Shown here piece after piece: positions 1 to 8,525 of a stretch of DNA of 64,000 bases. The stretch lies in contig CALUPL010000006.1 of the NCBI GenBank assembly GCA_944322635.1, positions 1 through 64,000 on the forward strand, given 5' to 3'. Both the position numbers and the translations under genes were made by a program. How positions within the stretch are numbered: the first letter of the stretch is position 1; each line of letters opens with the position of its first letter. A model generated the notes under the pieces. It was not told the DNA's origin. It saw nothing but the letters and a program-made list of their open reading frames with translations, and searched no databases. This DNA comes from an uncultured Mailhella sp. Lineage in GTDB: Bacteria; Desulfobacterota; Desulfovibrionia; Desulfovibrionales; Desulfovibrionaceae.

Positions 1-496
1 CCGGGCTCCTGACGTCGCCCGGGGCCCCAGAGCGTTGGGAGGCGCTCCTTTTGCCTGCACTCTCTCCCTCGCCCCGGCTCCGGGCATAATCGTCCCGTTC
101 ACGCTGTCCTGCCGAACCGGCGAAGCCGGGAGGCAGAAACAGGGGGGCGCGGGGGGAATTATTTCTGACATTGTCCTCTCCCGGAGAGCACGCAATCCCG
201 TTTGCGCAAGTCACGCTTTACGGACTGCGGAACTTGCACGACGGGCATTGCGTTTAACGGCGGGAGTGAATCCCGCCTGCTTATGCCCGTCGGCCGGGCT
301 CCTGACGTCGCCCGGGGCCCCAGAGCGTTGGGAGGCGCTCCTTTTGCCTGCGCGCTCTCCCTCGCCCTGGCTCCGGGCATAACCGTCCCATTCACGCTGT
401 CCTGCCGAACCGGCGAAGCCGGGAGGCAGAAACAGGGGGGCGCGGGGGGAATTATTTCCCCCGCACCTGCCTTTTCTGCCTTTTCTGCCTTTTTCT
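1..496. repeat. Tandem copies of the mosaic intergenic repeat
   Basis: A block beginning CCGGGCTCCTGACGTCGCCC recurs at 1 and at 294, a period of about 293 bp. Each copy runs through a GC-rich stretch into GGGGGGAATTATTT. Between them (about 258-282) lies a hairpin element, a diverged form of the GCCGGAATTCACTTCCGGC element seen elsewhere in the window. The same modules recur near 31.4, 32.9, 41.9, 42.3 and 53.9 kb. The open frames across it have no coding character, and I see no gene here. Confidence 0.8.
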
Positions 497-1393
497 TCAC
501 TGTTCGGCGTCTTCGGTAAGGATATCGCGGAGGCGGCGGGCGGCGAGGCTCAGGGTATGGCCGTCGTATTCGAGGAGGCTTATGGAGCGGTTGGGGAGGG
601 GTTCTTTCAGGTGGAGGGCGAACACGTCGCCCGATGTCAGGGCGGGGGCGGCGGTTTGTTCGGGCATGAAGCCTATGCCGAAGCCGTGTTTCACGAGTTC
701 GAGGACGAGTTCGGAGGTTTCGGGTTCCATGTCCGGGGCGAAATCGAGTTCACGGCGTTTGCACTGGCTTTCGAGGAATTCGAAGGTCAGGGAGCCGCGC
801 TTATGGCAGATGAAGGGATAGCTCATGATCTCTTCGAGGGACAGGGAAGCGTTTCGAAGTTTCTCAAAGGCCAGCGAGGCCACGAACACGTCGCGGAAGG
901 AGCAGAGGCGCGTTTCCTTGAGGGCGCGGAAGCCTTCGCCGGACACGGCGGCCACGGCAAAGTCTATGGCGCCGGACTTGAGTTCCTCCACGGCCTGGCG
1001 CGAGGTTCCGCCGTAAAGGTGCAGGCGCACGCCGGGGTAAAGCGCATGAAAGCGGTCGAGCCGGGGCAGCACCCATTCGCGCAACGCCGTTTCGCTCGCG
1101 CCTATGGCCACGCTGCCCGACTGGAGCCCCACCGCCTGTTCCAGTTCCTCTCTTCCGCGGCGGAACTGCTCGCATCCGGCTTCCACGTGTGCGTAGAACA
1201 TGCGGCCTTCGGGCGTAAGCTCCACGCCACGCCGGTTGCGTATGAAAAGGCGACAGCCCAGTTCCCTTTCCAGCGCCGCCATGGAGCGCGACACCGCAGG
1301 CTGACTCGTGAACAGCATGGCCGCGGCCCGGCTGAAATTGCGGCAGCGCGCCACATGATAAAACACCCGGCAAAGTTCCCAGTTCAGCTCCAT
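497..1393 (-). CDS. LysR-family transcriptional regulator
   Basis: The 298-aa product has the usual LysR length and layout. An N-terminal winged helix-turn-helix occupies residues 1-65, with the signature around FSRAAAMLFTSQPAVSRSM, followed by a linker helix and a periplasmic-binding-protein-like effector domain from about residue 90. The ATG follows a GAGGAAAGG ribosome site. The gene is divergent from the EamA exporter gene starting at 1542, with 148 bp between them. In this family that arrangement usually means the regulator controls its neighbour in response to a transported metabolite. The ligand cannot be told from sequence. Confidence 0.93.
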   Translation of the reverse strand: MELNWELCRVFYHVARCRNFSRAAAMLFTSQPAVSRSMAALERELGCRLFIRNRRGVELTPEGRMFYAHVEAGCEQFRRGREELEQAVGLQSGSVAIGASETALREWVLPRLDRFHALYPGVRLHLYGGTSRQAVEELKSGAIDFAVAAVSGEGFRALKETRLCSFRDVFVASLAFEKLRNASLSLEEIMSYPFICHKRGSLTFEFLESQCKRRELDFAPDMEPETSELVLELVKHGFGIGFMPEQTAAPALTSGDVFALHLKEPLPNRSISLLEYDGHTLSLAARRLRDILTEDAEQ

Positions 1394-1541
1394 GCCTTTC
1401 CTCTGTCATACGTTTTTGACATGACTACCATATCAAATGAGTATTTTACCGTATCACTCCCCCCTGCTATAGGCAAGAAGTCCGGAGCGAAGAGACACAA
1501 ACGCCCGCCCCGAAAATGCCTTCAGGCAGGAAACCTACATT

Positions 1542-2516
1542 ATGAATCGCGGATATATATTCATTTTTCTGGCTACCGTTTTTTTCAGCTCCATGGAAGT
1601 CGCGCTCAAGACAGTAGCCAACGACTTCAATCCCATGCAGCTCACCTGCACCCGCTTTCTCATAGGCGGCCTTCTGCTCATTCCCTTTGCCCTGCGCGGG
1701 CTGAGGCAGCACGGAGCAACGGTTACGCTGGCCTCGTGGAAGGGCTTTGCGTGGCTCGGCTTTGTGGGACTTGTGGTGAGCATGATGCTTTATCAGCTCT
1801 CCATTCTCTACGCTCCGGCCTCGGTGGTCAGCGTGCTTTTCAGCTGCAACCCCGTGCTCGTGCTGGGTTTCGCCTATCTCATTCTGCATGCCGATATTCG
1901 TCCGCAGCACATTGTGGCGCTGGTTCTGGAAGTTGTGGCGGCCATCATCATCATTGATCCGCTGCACATCAACCTCGACGTTACGGGCATCGTGCTCGTG
2001 CTGCTTTCCGCGGCCACCTTTGCGCTGTACGCGGTGCTCGGCAAAAAGCAGTGCGCTCAGTATTCCGGCGTGGCCGTCACCTGCTTCAGCTGTCTTGCCG
2101 CCAGCGCGGAAATGATAGTGCTCATGCTCATAAGCCACATAGGTCCCGTGGCCTCCGCCATGGAAGCGGCGGGCATGCCCATGTTCGCCAACATGCCCTT
2201 CTTCACGGGCTACACCTCGGGCAACATTCTCAACGTGCTCTACATCTGCGTGTTCGTCACGGCGGGCGGTTATGCCTGCTACTTCATGGGCATGGAAGCC
2301 ACCTCCGCCATGCAGGGTTCTCTGGTGTTCTTCTTCAAGCCCGTTCTCGCCCCCATACTTGCCATGATAGTTCTCGGCGAAAGCATTCCGTGGAACATGT
2401 GGTTCGGCATTGCCATCATGCTCGTTGCCTCCGTAGTTTCCATGATTCCCACATGGGAAGCTCTCATTGCCGCCGGGCCTTTTGCCTTCAGCCACCTCCT
2501 GCACACGAGACCTTAG
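1542..2516 (+). CDS. EamA/DMT-superfamily membrane transporter
   Basis: The 324-aa protein has about ten hydrophobic segments arranged as two repeated EamA halves, starting MNRGYIFIFLATVFFSSMEV. Family members are inner-membrane exporters of amino acids or other small metabolites. The substrate is unknown here. The start is preceded by AGGAAA. The divergent LysR gene upstream is the likely regulator, and a strong terminator lies at 2548-2595. Confidence 0.9.
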   Translation: MNRGYIFIFLATVFFSSMEVALKTVANDFNPMQLTCTRFLIGGLLLIPFALRGLRQHGATVTLASWKGFAWLGFVGLVVSMMLYQLSILYAPASVVSVLFSCNPVLVLGFAYLILHADIRPQHIVALVLEVVAAIIIIDPLHINLDVTGIVLVLLSAATFALYAVLGKKQCAQYSGVAVTCFSCLAASAEMIVLMLISHIGPVASAMEAAGMPMFANMPFFTGYTSGNILNVLYICVFVTAGGYACYFMGMEATSAMQGSLVFFFKPVLAPILAMIVLGESIPWNMWFGIAIMLVASVVSMIPTWEALIAAGPFAFSHLLHTRP

Positions 2517-2547
2517 GCCCGAAGCGACACCCGGCCTCTGCCGGAAA

Positions 2548-2595
2548 CGGCCCGTTTCTCTCCCCCCCCTGCTTGAGAAACGGGCCGCATTTTTT
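2548..2595 (+). terminator. Rho-independent terminator of the EamA gene
   Basis: Arms CGGCCCGTTTCTC and GAGAAACGGGCCG form a 13-bp perfect stem with a C-rich loop, followed after CA by six T residues. Confidence 0.85.
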
Positions 2596-2722
2596 AACGC
2601 CGCGTCTTTTCAGACGGTCGGCGCAGAAGGGCACGGGCTTTCCGCGACACGCCGTCTGCGGGACGAAATCCGGCCGACAACACCGGCAAAAAACGGACAA
2701 CAGGACTTTTTTCATTCCCCAT

Positions 2723-2779
2723 AAAAAAAACGCGGAGCCTGCCCGGGGAAGACACTCCTCCCTTCGGACGGGTTCCGCG
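2723..2779 (-). terminator. Putative terminator of the small membrane protein gene
   Basis: On the minus strand, CGCGGAACC pairs with GGCTCCGCG (one mismatch) across a large GC-rich loop and is followed by eight T residues. It sits just downstream of the gene ending at 2804. Confidence 0.55.
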
Positions 2780-2803
2780 CCTCGGCGTTCGGCACGCAAC
2801 GGG

Positions 2804-3085
2804 CTACACGGTAATGAGGGTAAGCAGGCTCGGCAGTTCCTTGCTCAGCACCACCACGTGAAACACGTTGACAAAGAAGGGATAATTAAGCTCGGTGTAG
2901 AAGTTGCGCACCGCAAAATAAAGAATGCTCAGGCCCATGAACACCGGCAGATAATAGGTGAAGGGAAAGAGCAGGTTCTGGGCGTTCAGGGTCAGACCGC
3001 CGATGGTCATGGACGCATACATCACCGCCACGTCGAGAACGAACAGCACGGGAATGAGTTTGATGGAGTTCAGCACCTTTGTCAT
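2804..3085 (-). CDS. Small membrane protein of unknown function
   Basis: The 93-aa protein (MTKVLNSIKLIPVLFVLDVA...) has about three predicted membrane segments and no motif I recognise. I chose the ATG at 3085 because AAAAAGGA lies 13 nt upstream. An upstream in-frame ATG would add 37 residues of non-membrane, unconvincing sequence. The gene is alone between the EamA gene and the porin, both ended by their own terminators, so it is probably monocistronic. Confidence 0.65.
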   Translation of the reverse strand: MTKVLNSIKLIPVLFVLDVAVMYASMTIGGLTLNAQNLLFPFTYYLPVFMGLSILYFAVRNFYTELNYPFFVNVFHVVVLSKELPSLLTLITV

Positions 3086-3253
3086 GATTCGACATCCTTT
3101 TTCCGAAGAGAAGTAATGAAGAGACGGGCGCCCTTTTCTCACGGCGAAAGCCGTGCGGCAGAAGCGCGCCGTGAGGTGGTATAGAATTTTCCGCACGGGG
3201 ACGCAACGTCCCTTTGTTCGTCATGACCGGGGAGAGGCAGGCGCACCTTAATG

Positions 3254-3284
3254 CAAAAACGCGCGAAACTCGGGTTTCGCGCGT
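3254..3284 (-). terminator. Terminator of porin gene 1
   Basis: ACGCGCGAAAC and GTTTCGCGCGT form an 11-bp perfect stem with a 4-nt loop. On the minus strand it is followed by a run of T residues, 39 bp beyond the porin stop codon. Confidence 0.85.
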
Positions 3285-3323
3285 TCTGTTCAAGCGGCAA
3301 AGACGCCGCAGCACCGCAACGGT

Positions 3324-4634
3324 TTAGAACTTGTAGCGGAAATGGAGGGCGGCGCGCCAGTCGTCGTCGTAGCCTGCGCCGCTGCGGCCGTGGGAAGCTG
3401 AGGTGTCGAAATCCTCAATAATGTAAGCAAGTTCCAGAGCCGCAGTAAGATTCTTGTAAATGTCGTATGTGGAAAGCACGTTGAATTCCACGGCGGAATC
3501 TTCGGTGGTGAGGTAATCGTAGCCATCGCCGTAGGCGCCGTTATGCTTATTGTTGGTGCCTGCGAAGTACGTTGCGCTGAAATCGTGGGACAGGCCCTCA
3601 ACAAAGGACACGCCGTTCAGCTGCACGCCCACGCCCCAGGTGCCGCCGAAGGAGGTGCGATGCCCGCCGAGAATGCCCCAGGCCGCATCAAAGTAGGTGT
3701 TCGTGCCGTCGAAGTCGCCGTAGATAATGGGAATCTGACCGGAGTGCATGGCGCGGCCGTTTCTGTCGCCGGAAGAATACCAGGCAAGAAGCGCAGGTTC
3801 GCCGAAGCTCATGGCATAGGCGGCCTTGCCCACGGCGTACCAGCCTTCCTGATCCTGCGAGGCCGAATAGTCGGCGCGGCCCCATGCGGCGTCGAGAGCC
3901 AGCGTGACGGGATCGAAGGGCTTCCATTCCATGCCCGTGCCGAAAATCATGATGTCCGCCCGGCCGGAACCGGTAATGTTGCCCTGTGCGCTCATGATGT
4001 CCGGATTGTACCTCGTGCCCTCTTCATTGATGAAGTCACCCTTGGCCGCGTACATGGCCCACGGCGACACGGTGAAGGTATCGAAGGCCGCCGTGCCCGC
4101 AAGGCCGAACAGGTCGTACTTGGGCGCATGAACGCTCGTTCTGTCGCCGTTGCGGTCGGCGCCGCGGGCCATGCGGGTCCAGAAGGCGGTCACGTCGTAT
4201 CTTTCAGCAAAGGGCACGGAAACCACCACGCCGTCGGCCACGAGGTCGGCTATCATGGGAGAAACGCTGGCGTAGGAAGGCAGATCGAAGGCATGACGGC
4301 CCATGCGCACCTTGATGTCGGAACCGGGAACCACCCAGTCGATGTAGGCCTGACGCATGAACACTTCCTGGTTGTTGCCGCTGGTATCGGAACCCCAGTC
4401 ATGCTCGCCGACCTGCATTTGAAAATAGCCCGAAAGGCTTTCGCTCGCGCTGAAGGTCATGCCGAGACGCAGACGCTGCACGCTGTAGTCCGTATTCCTG
4501 CCGTGAAAGCCCTCGGAACCGGACTGGAACTGGAAAAGATATTCGCCGTCCATTTTTACATCGACGGCATGGGCGGGACCGGAAGCGGCCGAAAAAAGCG
4601 CGGCCGCCAGAAACAGAGTGGTGCATTTTTTCAT
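3324..4634 (-). CDS. Desulfovibrio-type homotrimeric outer-membrane porin (copy 1)
   Basis: The 436-aa precursor has a signal peptide (MKKCTTLFLAAALFSAASGPAHA) ending in an AHA-type cleavage site and a beta-rich barrel ending in Y-K-F, the C-terminal aromatic typical of outer-membrane proteins. It is a close paralogue of the porin at 5421-6722: the segments around MADYIDWVVPGSDIKVR-like, DLPSYASVSPMIADLVADG and the last 20 residues are nearly identical. Such porins form general diffusion channels in Desulfovibrionaceae outer membranes. It has its own terminator and a predicted promoter about 140 bp upstream of the start, overlapped by a Fur-like site. Confidence 0.93.
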   Translation of the reverse strand: MKKCTTLFLAAALFSAASGPAHAVDVKMDGEYLFQFQSGSEGFHGRNTDYSVQRLRLGMTFSASESLSGYFQMQVGEHDWGSDTSGNNQEVFMRQAYIDWVVPGSDIKVRMGRHAFDLPSYASVSPMIADLVADGVVVSVPFAERYDVTAFWTRMARGADRNGDRTSVHAPKYDLFGLAGTAAFDTFTVSPWAMYAAKGDFINEEGTRYNPDIMSAQGNITGSGRADIMIFGTGMEWKPFDPVTLALDAAWGRADYSASQDQEGWYAVGKAAYAMSFGEPALLAWYSSGDRNGRAMHSGQIPIIYGDFDGTNTYFDAAWGILGGHRTSFGGTWGVGVQLNGVSFVEGLSHDFSATYFAGTNNKHNGAYGDGYDYLTTEDSAVEFNVLSTYDIYKNLTAALELAYIIEDFDTSASHGRSGAGYDDDWRAALHFRYKF

Positions 4635-4771
4635 TCGTCGTTTCCCGAACGTTTGACCGCAGGGCGGTCATTGATGCGCCACTTCGCCGAAAGCGTTCTC
4701 CGGCCCCTCAACCTTTGCCTGCGCTCAAACCAGTTGCGAAGTGTCCATACGCAGGGAGAACGTCGTACAAA

Positions 4772-4800
4772 ATAATTCGCCTGTCAAGTTAATTGAAAAA
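4772..4800 (-). promoter_or_regulatory. Predicted promoter of porin gene 1
   Basis: Read on the minus strand, TTTTTC (4795-4800), a 17-nt spacer containing CTTGACAGGCG, and AATTAT (4772-4777) align base for base with the block upstream of the second porin (6853-6881). The conservation between paralogues is the main evidence. The -35 hexamer itself is weak. Confidence 0.5.
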
Positions 4801-4815
4801 GAAATTCATTTTTAT
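4791..4815. promoter_or_regulatory. Fur-like site shared with feoA
   Basis: This 25-bp AT-rich sequence (AATTGAAAAAGAAATTCATT, then TTTAT) matches the feoA upstream sequence at 54850-54874 at 24 of 25 positions. It contains the TGAAA...TTCA half-sites expected of Fur-type operators. It overlaps the predicted -35 of porin 1 and is absent from the porin 2 upstream region. Fur binding is inferred. Confidence 0.5.
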
Positions 4816-5344
4816 TGAAATATTTTTATTCGCCGCAACTCCTCCGCACGAAAGAAGACGGGTCACGCTTTTTTCAAAGACTCTGTCTTCTCCCCGCCGA
4901 TGCGGCAAAACTCTCGCTCCGCCTCATGGAAAAAATGCAGGCACGTTTCCCCCCGCGCCATGAGGAAGAGAAAACTGCTTCGGGAGAAAGCAACGTCTTC
5001 CGAGCCCCGCGCCCCTCGATGCGGCCCGTCGCCCTTCTGACCGGAACATTTTCCGGCAAGGCGCAGGCAATGCCGCCCGAGAAAATGCGGCGCAAGCCCC
5101 CACGGCTCCCTGCACGAAGGAGTGATGAAAAGGGCTCAGGGATTTTCCGGAGGAGTTCTGCCGCTCTTGCGCCCTCTTCCCGCACTGAAAACGCCCCCCC
5201 CCGGAAAAAGGACGCCCGGCCTGCGCCTTTCCCCCAGCCCGCGCCGCCGACGCGTCAGAACCCGCGCCCGCCACGCGCCGCCGAAAGCCATGAAAAAACG
5301 CGGGGGATGAGGAACATCCCCCACAGTCCTTACCATACCGTTCC
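4816..5344. other. Intergenic DNA between the two porin genes, no gene seen
   Basis: About 530 bp of GC-rich sequence upstream of the porin 1 control region. Frames are open on both strands but have no ribosome sites or recognisable protein. It is bounded on the right by the porin 2 terminator. Confidence 0.5.
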
Positions 5345-5349
5345 CGAAA

Positions 5350-5388
5350 GAAAAAACGCGCGGGGGGGTGAGCCTCGCGCGTTTTTTC
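5350..5388 (-). terminator. Terminator of porin gene 2
   Basis: AAAAAACGCGCG and CGCGCGTTTTTT form a 12-bp perfect stem with a 13-nt loop, so the A and T tracts allow function in either direction. It lies just beyond the stop codon of the second porin gene. Confidence 0.85.
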
Positions 5389-5420
5389 AGACGGCGCAAA
5401 CGCCGTTGTTCATGCAGGAA

Positions 5421-6722
5421 TTAGAACTTGTATTCGAAGTGGAGAGCGGCGCGCCAGTCGTCGTCGTAGCCGGCGCCGCTGCGGCCGTGGGAGGTCGAGG
5501 TATCGAAATCTTCGATGATGTAGGCAAGTTCCAGAGCCGCGGTGAGGTTCTTGTAGATCTGATAGGTGGAAAGCAGATCGAATTCCACGGCGGAATCTTC
5601 GGTGGTGAGGTAGTTGTAGCCGTCGCCGTAGGCATCGCCGCCGTTGTACTTGCTGTTGGTGCCGCCTATGTAGGTGACGCTGAAGTCGTGGCTGAGATTG
5701 CTGATGAAGGACATGCCGTTCAACTGGGCGCTCACGCCCCAGGTGCCGCCGAAGCTGTAGCGATGGCCGCCCACGGGTCCGAAGGTGTTGTCGAAATAGG
5801 TGTTCGTGCCGTTGAAGTCGCCGTAGATAATGGGAATCTGACCGGAGTTCGCATCGCGGCCCTTTCTGTCGCCGGAAGCGTACCAGGCAAGAAGAGTGGG
5901 TTCTGCGAAGTCCAGAGCATAGGCGGCCTTGCCCACGGCATACCAGCCTTCCTGATCATGGGAGTCGGAGTAGTGGGTGCGGCCGTAGGCGGCATCCAGG
6001 GCGAGGGTGACGGGATCGAAGGGCTTCCATTCCATGCCCGCGCCGAAAATCATGATGTTGGCGCGACCCTTGCCGCTGATGTTGCCCTGATCGGTAAGAT
6101 TGGAGGGTTCGAAGCCGTCGGTGTGGCCCTTGGAACCGTAAATGGCCCAGGGAGACACGGTGAAGGTGTCGAAGGAGGCGGTGCCGGTGAGGCCGAAGAG
6201 GTCATACTTGGGAGTATTGATGTCGGTGGTGTCGCCGAGGCCGTTGGCGCCGCGGGCCATGCGGGTCCAGAAGGCGGTCACGTCGTATCTTTCGGCAAAG
6301 GGCACGGAAACCACCACGCCGTCGGCCACGAGGTCGGCGATCATGGGAGAAACGCTGGCGTAGGAAGGCAGATCGAAGGCATGACGGCCCAGACGCACCT
6401 TGATGTCGGAACCGGGAACCACCCAGTCGATGTAGGACTGACGCATGGTCACCTTGCCGTTGTTGCCCGCAGTGTCGTCGCCCCAGTCGTAGGTGCCGGC
6501 CTGAAGCTGCAGGTAGCCGGAAAGGTTTTCGCTCGCAATGAAGGTCATGCCGAGACGCAGACGCTGAATGGCATAGTCGGTGTTCTGGCCGTGGAAGCCT
6601 TCCGAACCGGTCTGGAACTGGAACTGATACCTGCCGTCCACCTTGACATCAACAGCGGAAGCGGGAGCGGAAGCCGCCGCAACCATGCCGGCCGCGACAA
6701 GAAGAGTGGTAAGCTTTTTCAT
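5421..6722 (-). CDS. Desulfovibrio-type homotrimeric outer-membrane porin (copy 2)
   Basis: The 433-aa precursor starts MKKLTTLLVAAGMVAAASAP with an ASA signal-peptidase site and ends in the outer-membrane signature Y-K-F. I chose the start at 6722 because GGAAAGAAGG precedes it; a longer reading frame adds 35 basic residues before the signal peptide. It is highly similar to the upstream porin along its whole length, with differences concentrated in loop-like segments (for example residues around 170-200), which suggests duplication and loop divergence that could change channel selectivity. Confidence 0.93.
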   Translation of the reverse strand: MKKLTTLLVAAGMVAAASAPASAVDVKVDGRYQFQFQTGSEGFHGQNTDYAIQRLRLGMTFIASENLSGYLQLQAGTYDWGDDTAGNNGKVTMRQSYIDWVVPGSDIKVRLGRHAFDLPSYASVSPMIADLVADGVVVSVPFAERYDVTAFWTRMARGANGLGDTTDINTPKYDLFGLTGTASFDTFTVSPWAIYGSKGHTDGFEPSNLTDQGNISGKGRANIMIFGAGMEWKPFDPVTLALDAAYGRTHYSDSHDQEGWYAVGKAAYALDFAEPTLLAWYASGDRKGRDANSGQIPIIYGDFNGTNTYFDNTFGPVGGHRYSFGGTWGVSAQLNGMSFISNLSHDFSVTYIGGTNSKYNGGDAYGDGYNYLTTEDSAVEFDLLSTYQIYKNLTAALELAYIIEDFDTSTSHGRSGAGYDDDWRAALHFEYKF

Positions 6723-7235
6723 GCCTTCTTTCCAAAAATTTTTACCGCAAGCACGTTTTTTCGAAATTCCGATCCGCATTTTCCGGCTCTGGTCGTTGCG
6801 GCGACCGGCTCCGCGCGGAGCGTACAAAATACTCTACAGCTTTCGCCCGAAAATAATACGCCTGTCAAGCCACGTGAAAAAAATATTAATATCCGGCAAA
6901 AAAACATGAAAAACGCCCCGCCGATGCTTACAACCGGACGACGGACGTTTTCCGGTCGAAACCGCCTGTCGTCCGTATTCCGGCCCCCGCTTCACGGCAA
7001 TCGTCCCCGTTTTTGTTGCCGACAAGAAGAATTGGGCGTCATTCTTCTCGCTTCCGGCTTCCCGAAGGCCTTTTCTCCCGGACTCTCCGAACGCTCCTGC
7101 GTCCTGCCCGGCCCCCCCCTCGGCACAAAAAGTATCGGACGGGCCGACGGCTTTCCCCATGCCGTCGCCCGTCTTCGTTGCGAAGGCCTTTGCAGGAAAA
7201 CAGCCATGTTCCCCGGCAACGCCCCACGGCGACAG
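6723..7235. other. Intergenic DNA between porin 2 and the prophage
   Basis: It holds the porin 2 promoter block near 6853-6881, flanked by AT-rich DNA to 6910. The remaining GC-rich 300 bp has open frames without ribosome sites or coding character and abuts the end of the phage block, so a prophage-chromosome junction is expected somewhere here. I found no copy of the tRNA-Lys 3' end to serve as an attachment site. Confidence 0.4.
6853..6881 (-). promoter_or_regulatory. Predicted promoter of porin gene 2
   Basis: On the minus strand TTTTTC (6876-6881), a 17-nt spacer containing CTTGACAGGCG, and TATTAT (6853-6858) match the same block upstream of porin 1. No Fur-like site overlaps it. Confidence 0.5.
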
Positions 7236-8522
7236 TCAGCGGCGACGCCCCGCAGGTTCCGCCGCCGAAGGGCCTCCCCTGCCGCATACGGCGTTCATGA
7301 CGGCCTGTTCCGCCCTGTCTCCGGCCTCCCGCGAAAAGTTGCCGTTCCGTATCACGGCGAGTTTTTCCGACGGCGTCATGGTCGGATTCTGCGCAAACGC
7401 CCTGTCGATACGGTCCAGCTCTTCCGCAACCCCGGCCCTGCGCGCAAGTTCCCTGCCTTCGAGTTCGGCCTCGACAAAGGCGCGCACGGCTCTGCGAAGT
7501 TCCGGGTCTTCCATGTTCTCCGTCAGCTGCCTGAGCTTTGCCTTCTTCCGCTCTGCCGGCCATGCCGCCGGGAACTGGTCGAGCTGCGAAATGATGGAAG
7601 CGCTCGTGTTCTGCACAAATGCTTTTTCCGCTTCTTCTTCACAACGTTTTGCAGCCTCCTCCGCCTTCGCCTGCAAGGCCTCGGCACGGGTTCTGATGCT
7701 CACCTCGGCTTCGGCCATGTCGTCAGATGTCATGCGCGTTCTGTCGTCTCCGAACACCCGGCTTCCTTCCGCCAGAATGTTCCGGGCTCCGGCAATGTCA
7801 TCGGAAGCCAGCGCCTGATTGATGGCTCCGGCAAATATTTTGCTGCTGCCTTCCTTGAGTCCGCGTTCAAGAGCCTCTCCGGCATATCCCGCGCGCCGGA
7901 GAAGCTGCTCCTGATAGTAGAGCGCCTGCCCCACGTTCTTCTGAAAGTCCGGCAGGCTCATGTAGCTGTGCATGGCCGTTTCCGCCGCTTCTTCAAAAGC
8001 GGCGGTGTCCGTTCTGTCCTGATAGACGCGATACTGCTTTCCCTCGTATTCCTGCGCCTTCAGGGAGAACTCCGCCTCTTCCTCATCGGCCAGACGGTTG
8101 AACATGGACTCGGCAAGGCTTCCTTCCATGTCCTGCAAAAGCTCAGAGCGAAGTTCACGGCTCCTTGCCATGGTATCGGCGTCGGAGGTGAAGGCCGACT
8201 CCCCTTCCCTTGTGAGTATGCCATTTTCGCCGTACAGGCTCTGTCGCATCTGCGTTCTGTACTTCGTGAAAAGCTCCGTGGCCTTGGTTTTGCTGTAATC
8301 CTCATAGGCGGAAAGATCTGCCCTGGCGGAAAGGCCTATGGCCTTGCCGAGGTTCCCGAGGGCTTCCGACTGCGCATTGGCTCCGGCCGCCAGTATGCGG
8401 GCATCAGCTCCGGAAACGCGCGCGCTGACTCCGGCTCCGGGAACGTAGCTTCCCCCCTGCCCGCGATAGGTCGGAAGCGCGCCGCCGCGCCCCTGCACCT
8501 TCATGCGTTCATATATCGCCAT
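7236..8522 (-). CDS. Phage internal virion protein, probably truncated
   Basis: The 428-aa product starts MAIYERMKVQGRGGALPTYR and is largely alpha-helical and charged, with repeated Glu/Ala-rich helices from residue 90 onward, as expected of podovirus ejection (internal core) proteins. It is the last gene of the phage operon and lies 3 bp after the gp14-like gene. The final ~18 residues (CGRGGPSAAEPAGRRR) are compositionally unlike the rest, and no further virion gene follows, although related phages usually continue with larger internal or lytic proteins. A deletion at the prophage edge is the likely cause. Confidence 0.6.
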   Translation of the reverse strand: MAIYERMKVQGRGGALPTYRGQGGSYVPGAGVSARVSGADARILAAGANAQSEALGNLGKAIGLSARADLSAYEDYSKTKATELFTKYRTQMRQSLYGENGILTREGESAFTSDADTMARSRELRSELLQDMEGSLAESMFNRLADEEEAEFSLKAQEYEGKQYRVYQDRTDTAAFEEAAETAMHSYMSLPDFQKNVGQALYYQEQLLRRAGYAGEALERGLKEGSSKIFAGAINQALASDDIAGARNILAEGSRVFGDDRTRMTSDDMAEAEVSIRTRAEALQAKAEEAAKRCEEEAEKAFVQNTSASIISQLDQFPAAWPAERKKAKLRQLTENMEDPELRRAVRAFVEAELEGRELARRAGVAEELDRIDRAFAQNPTMTPSEKLAVIRNGNFSREAGDRAEQAVMNAVCGRGGPSAAEPAGRRR

Positions 8523-8525
8523 GGC

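Noticed and set aside
6723..7235. Attachment site matching the tRNA-Lys 3' end
   Set aside because: No copy of the TTCGAAT-containing T arm or CCA end found in this interval, so attL/attR cannot be assigned.
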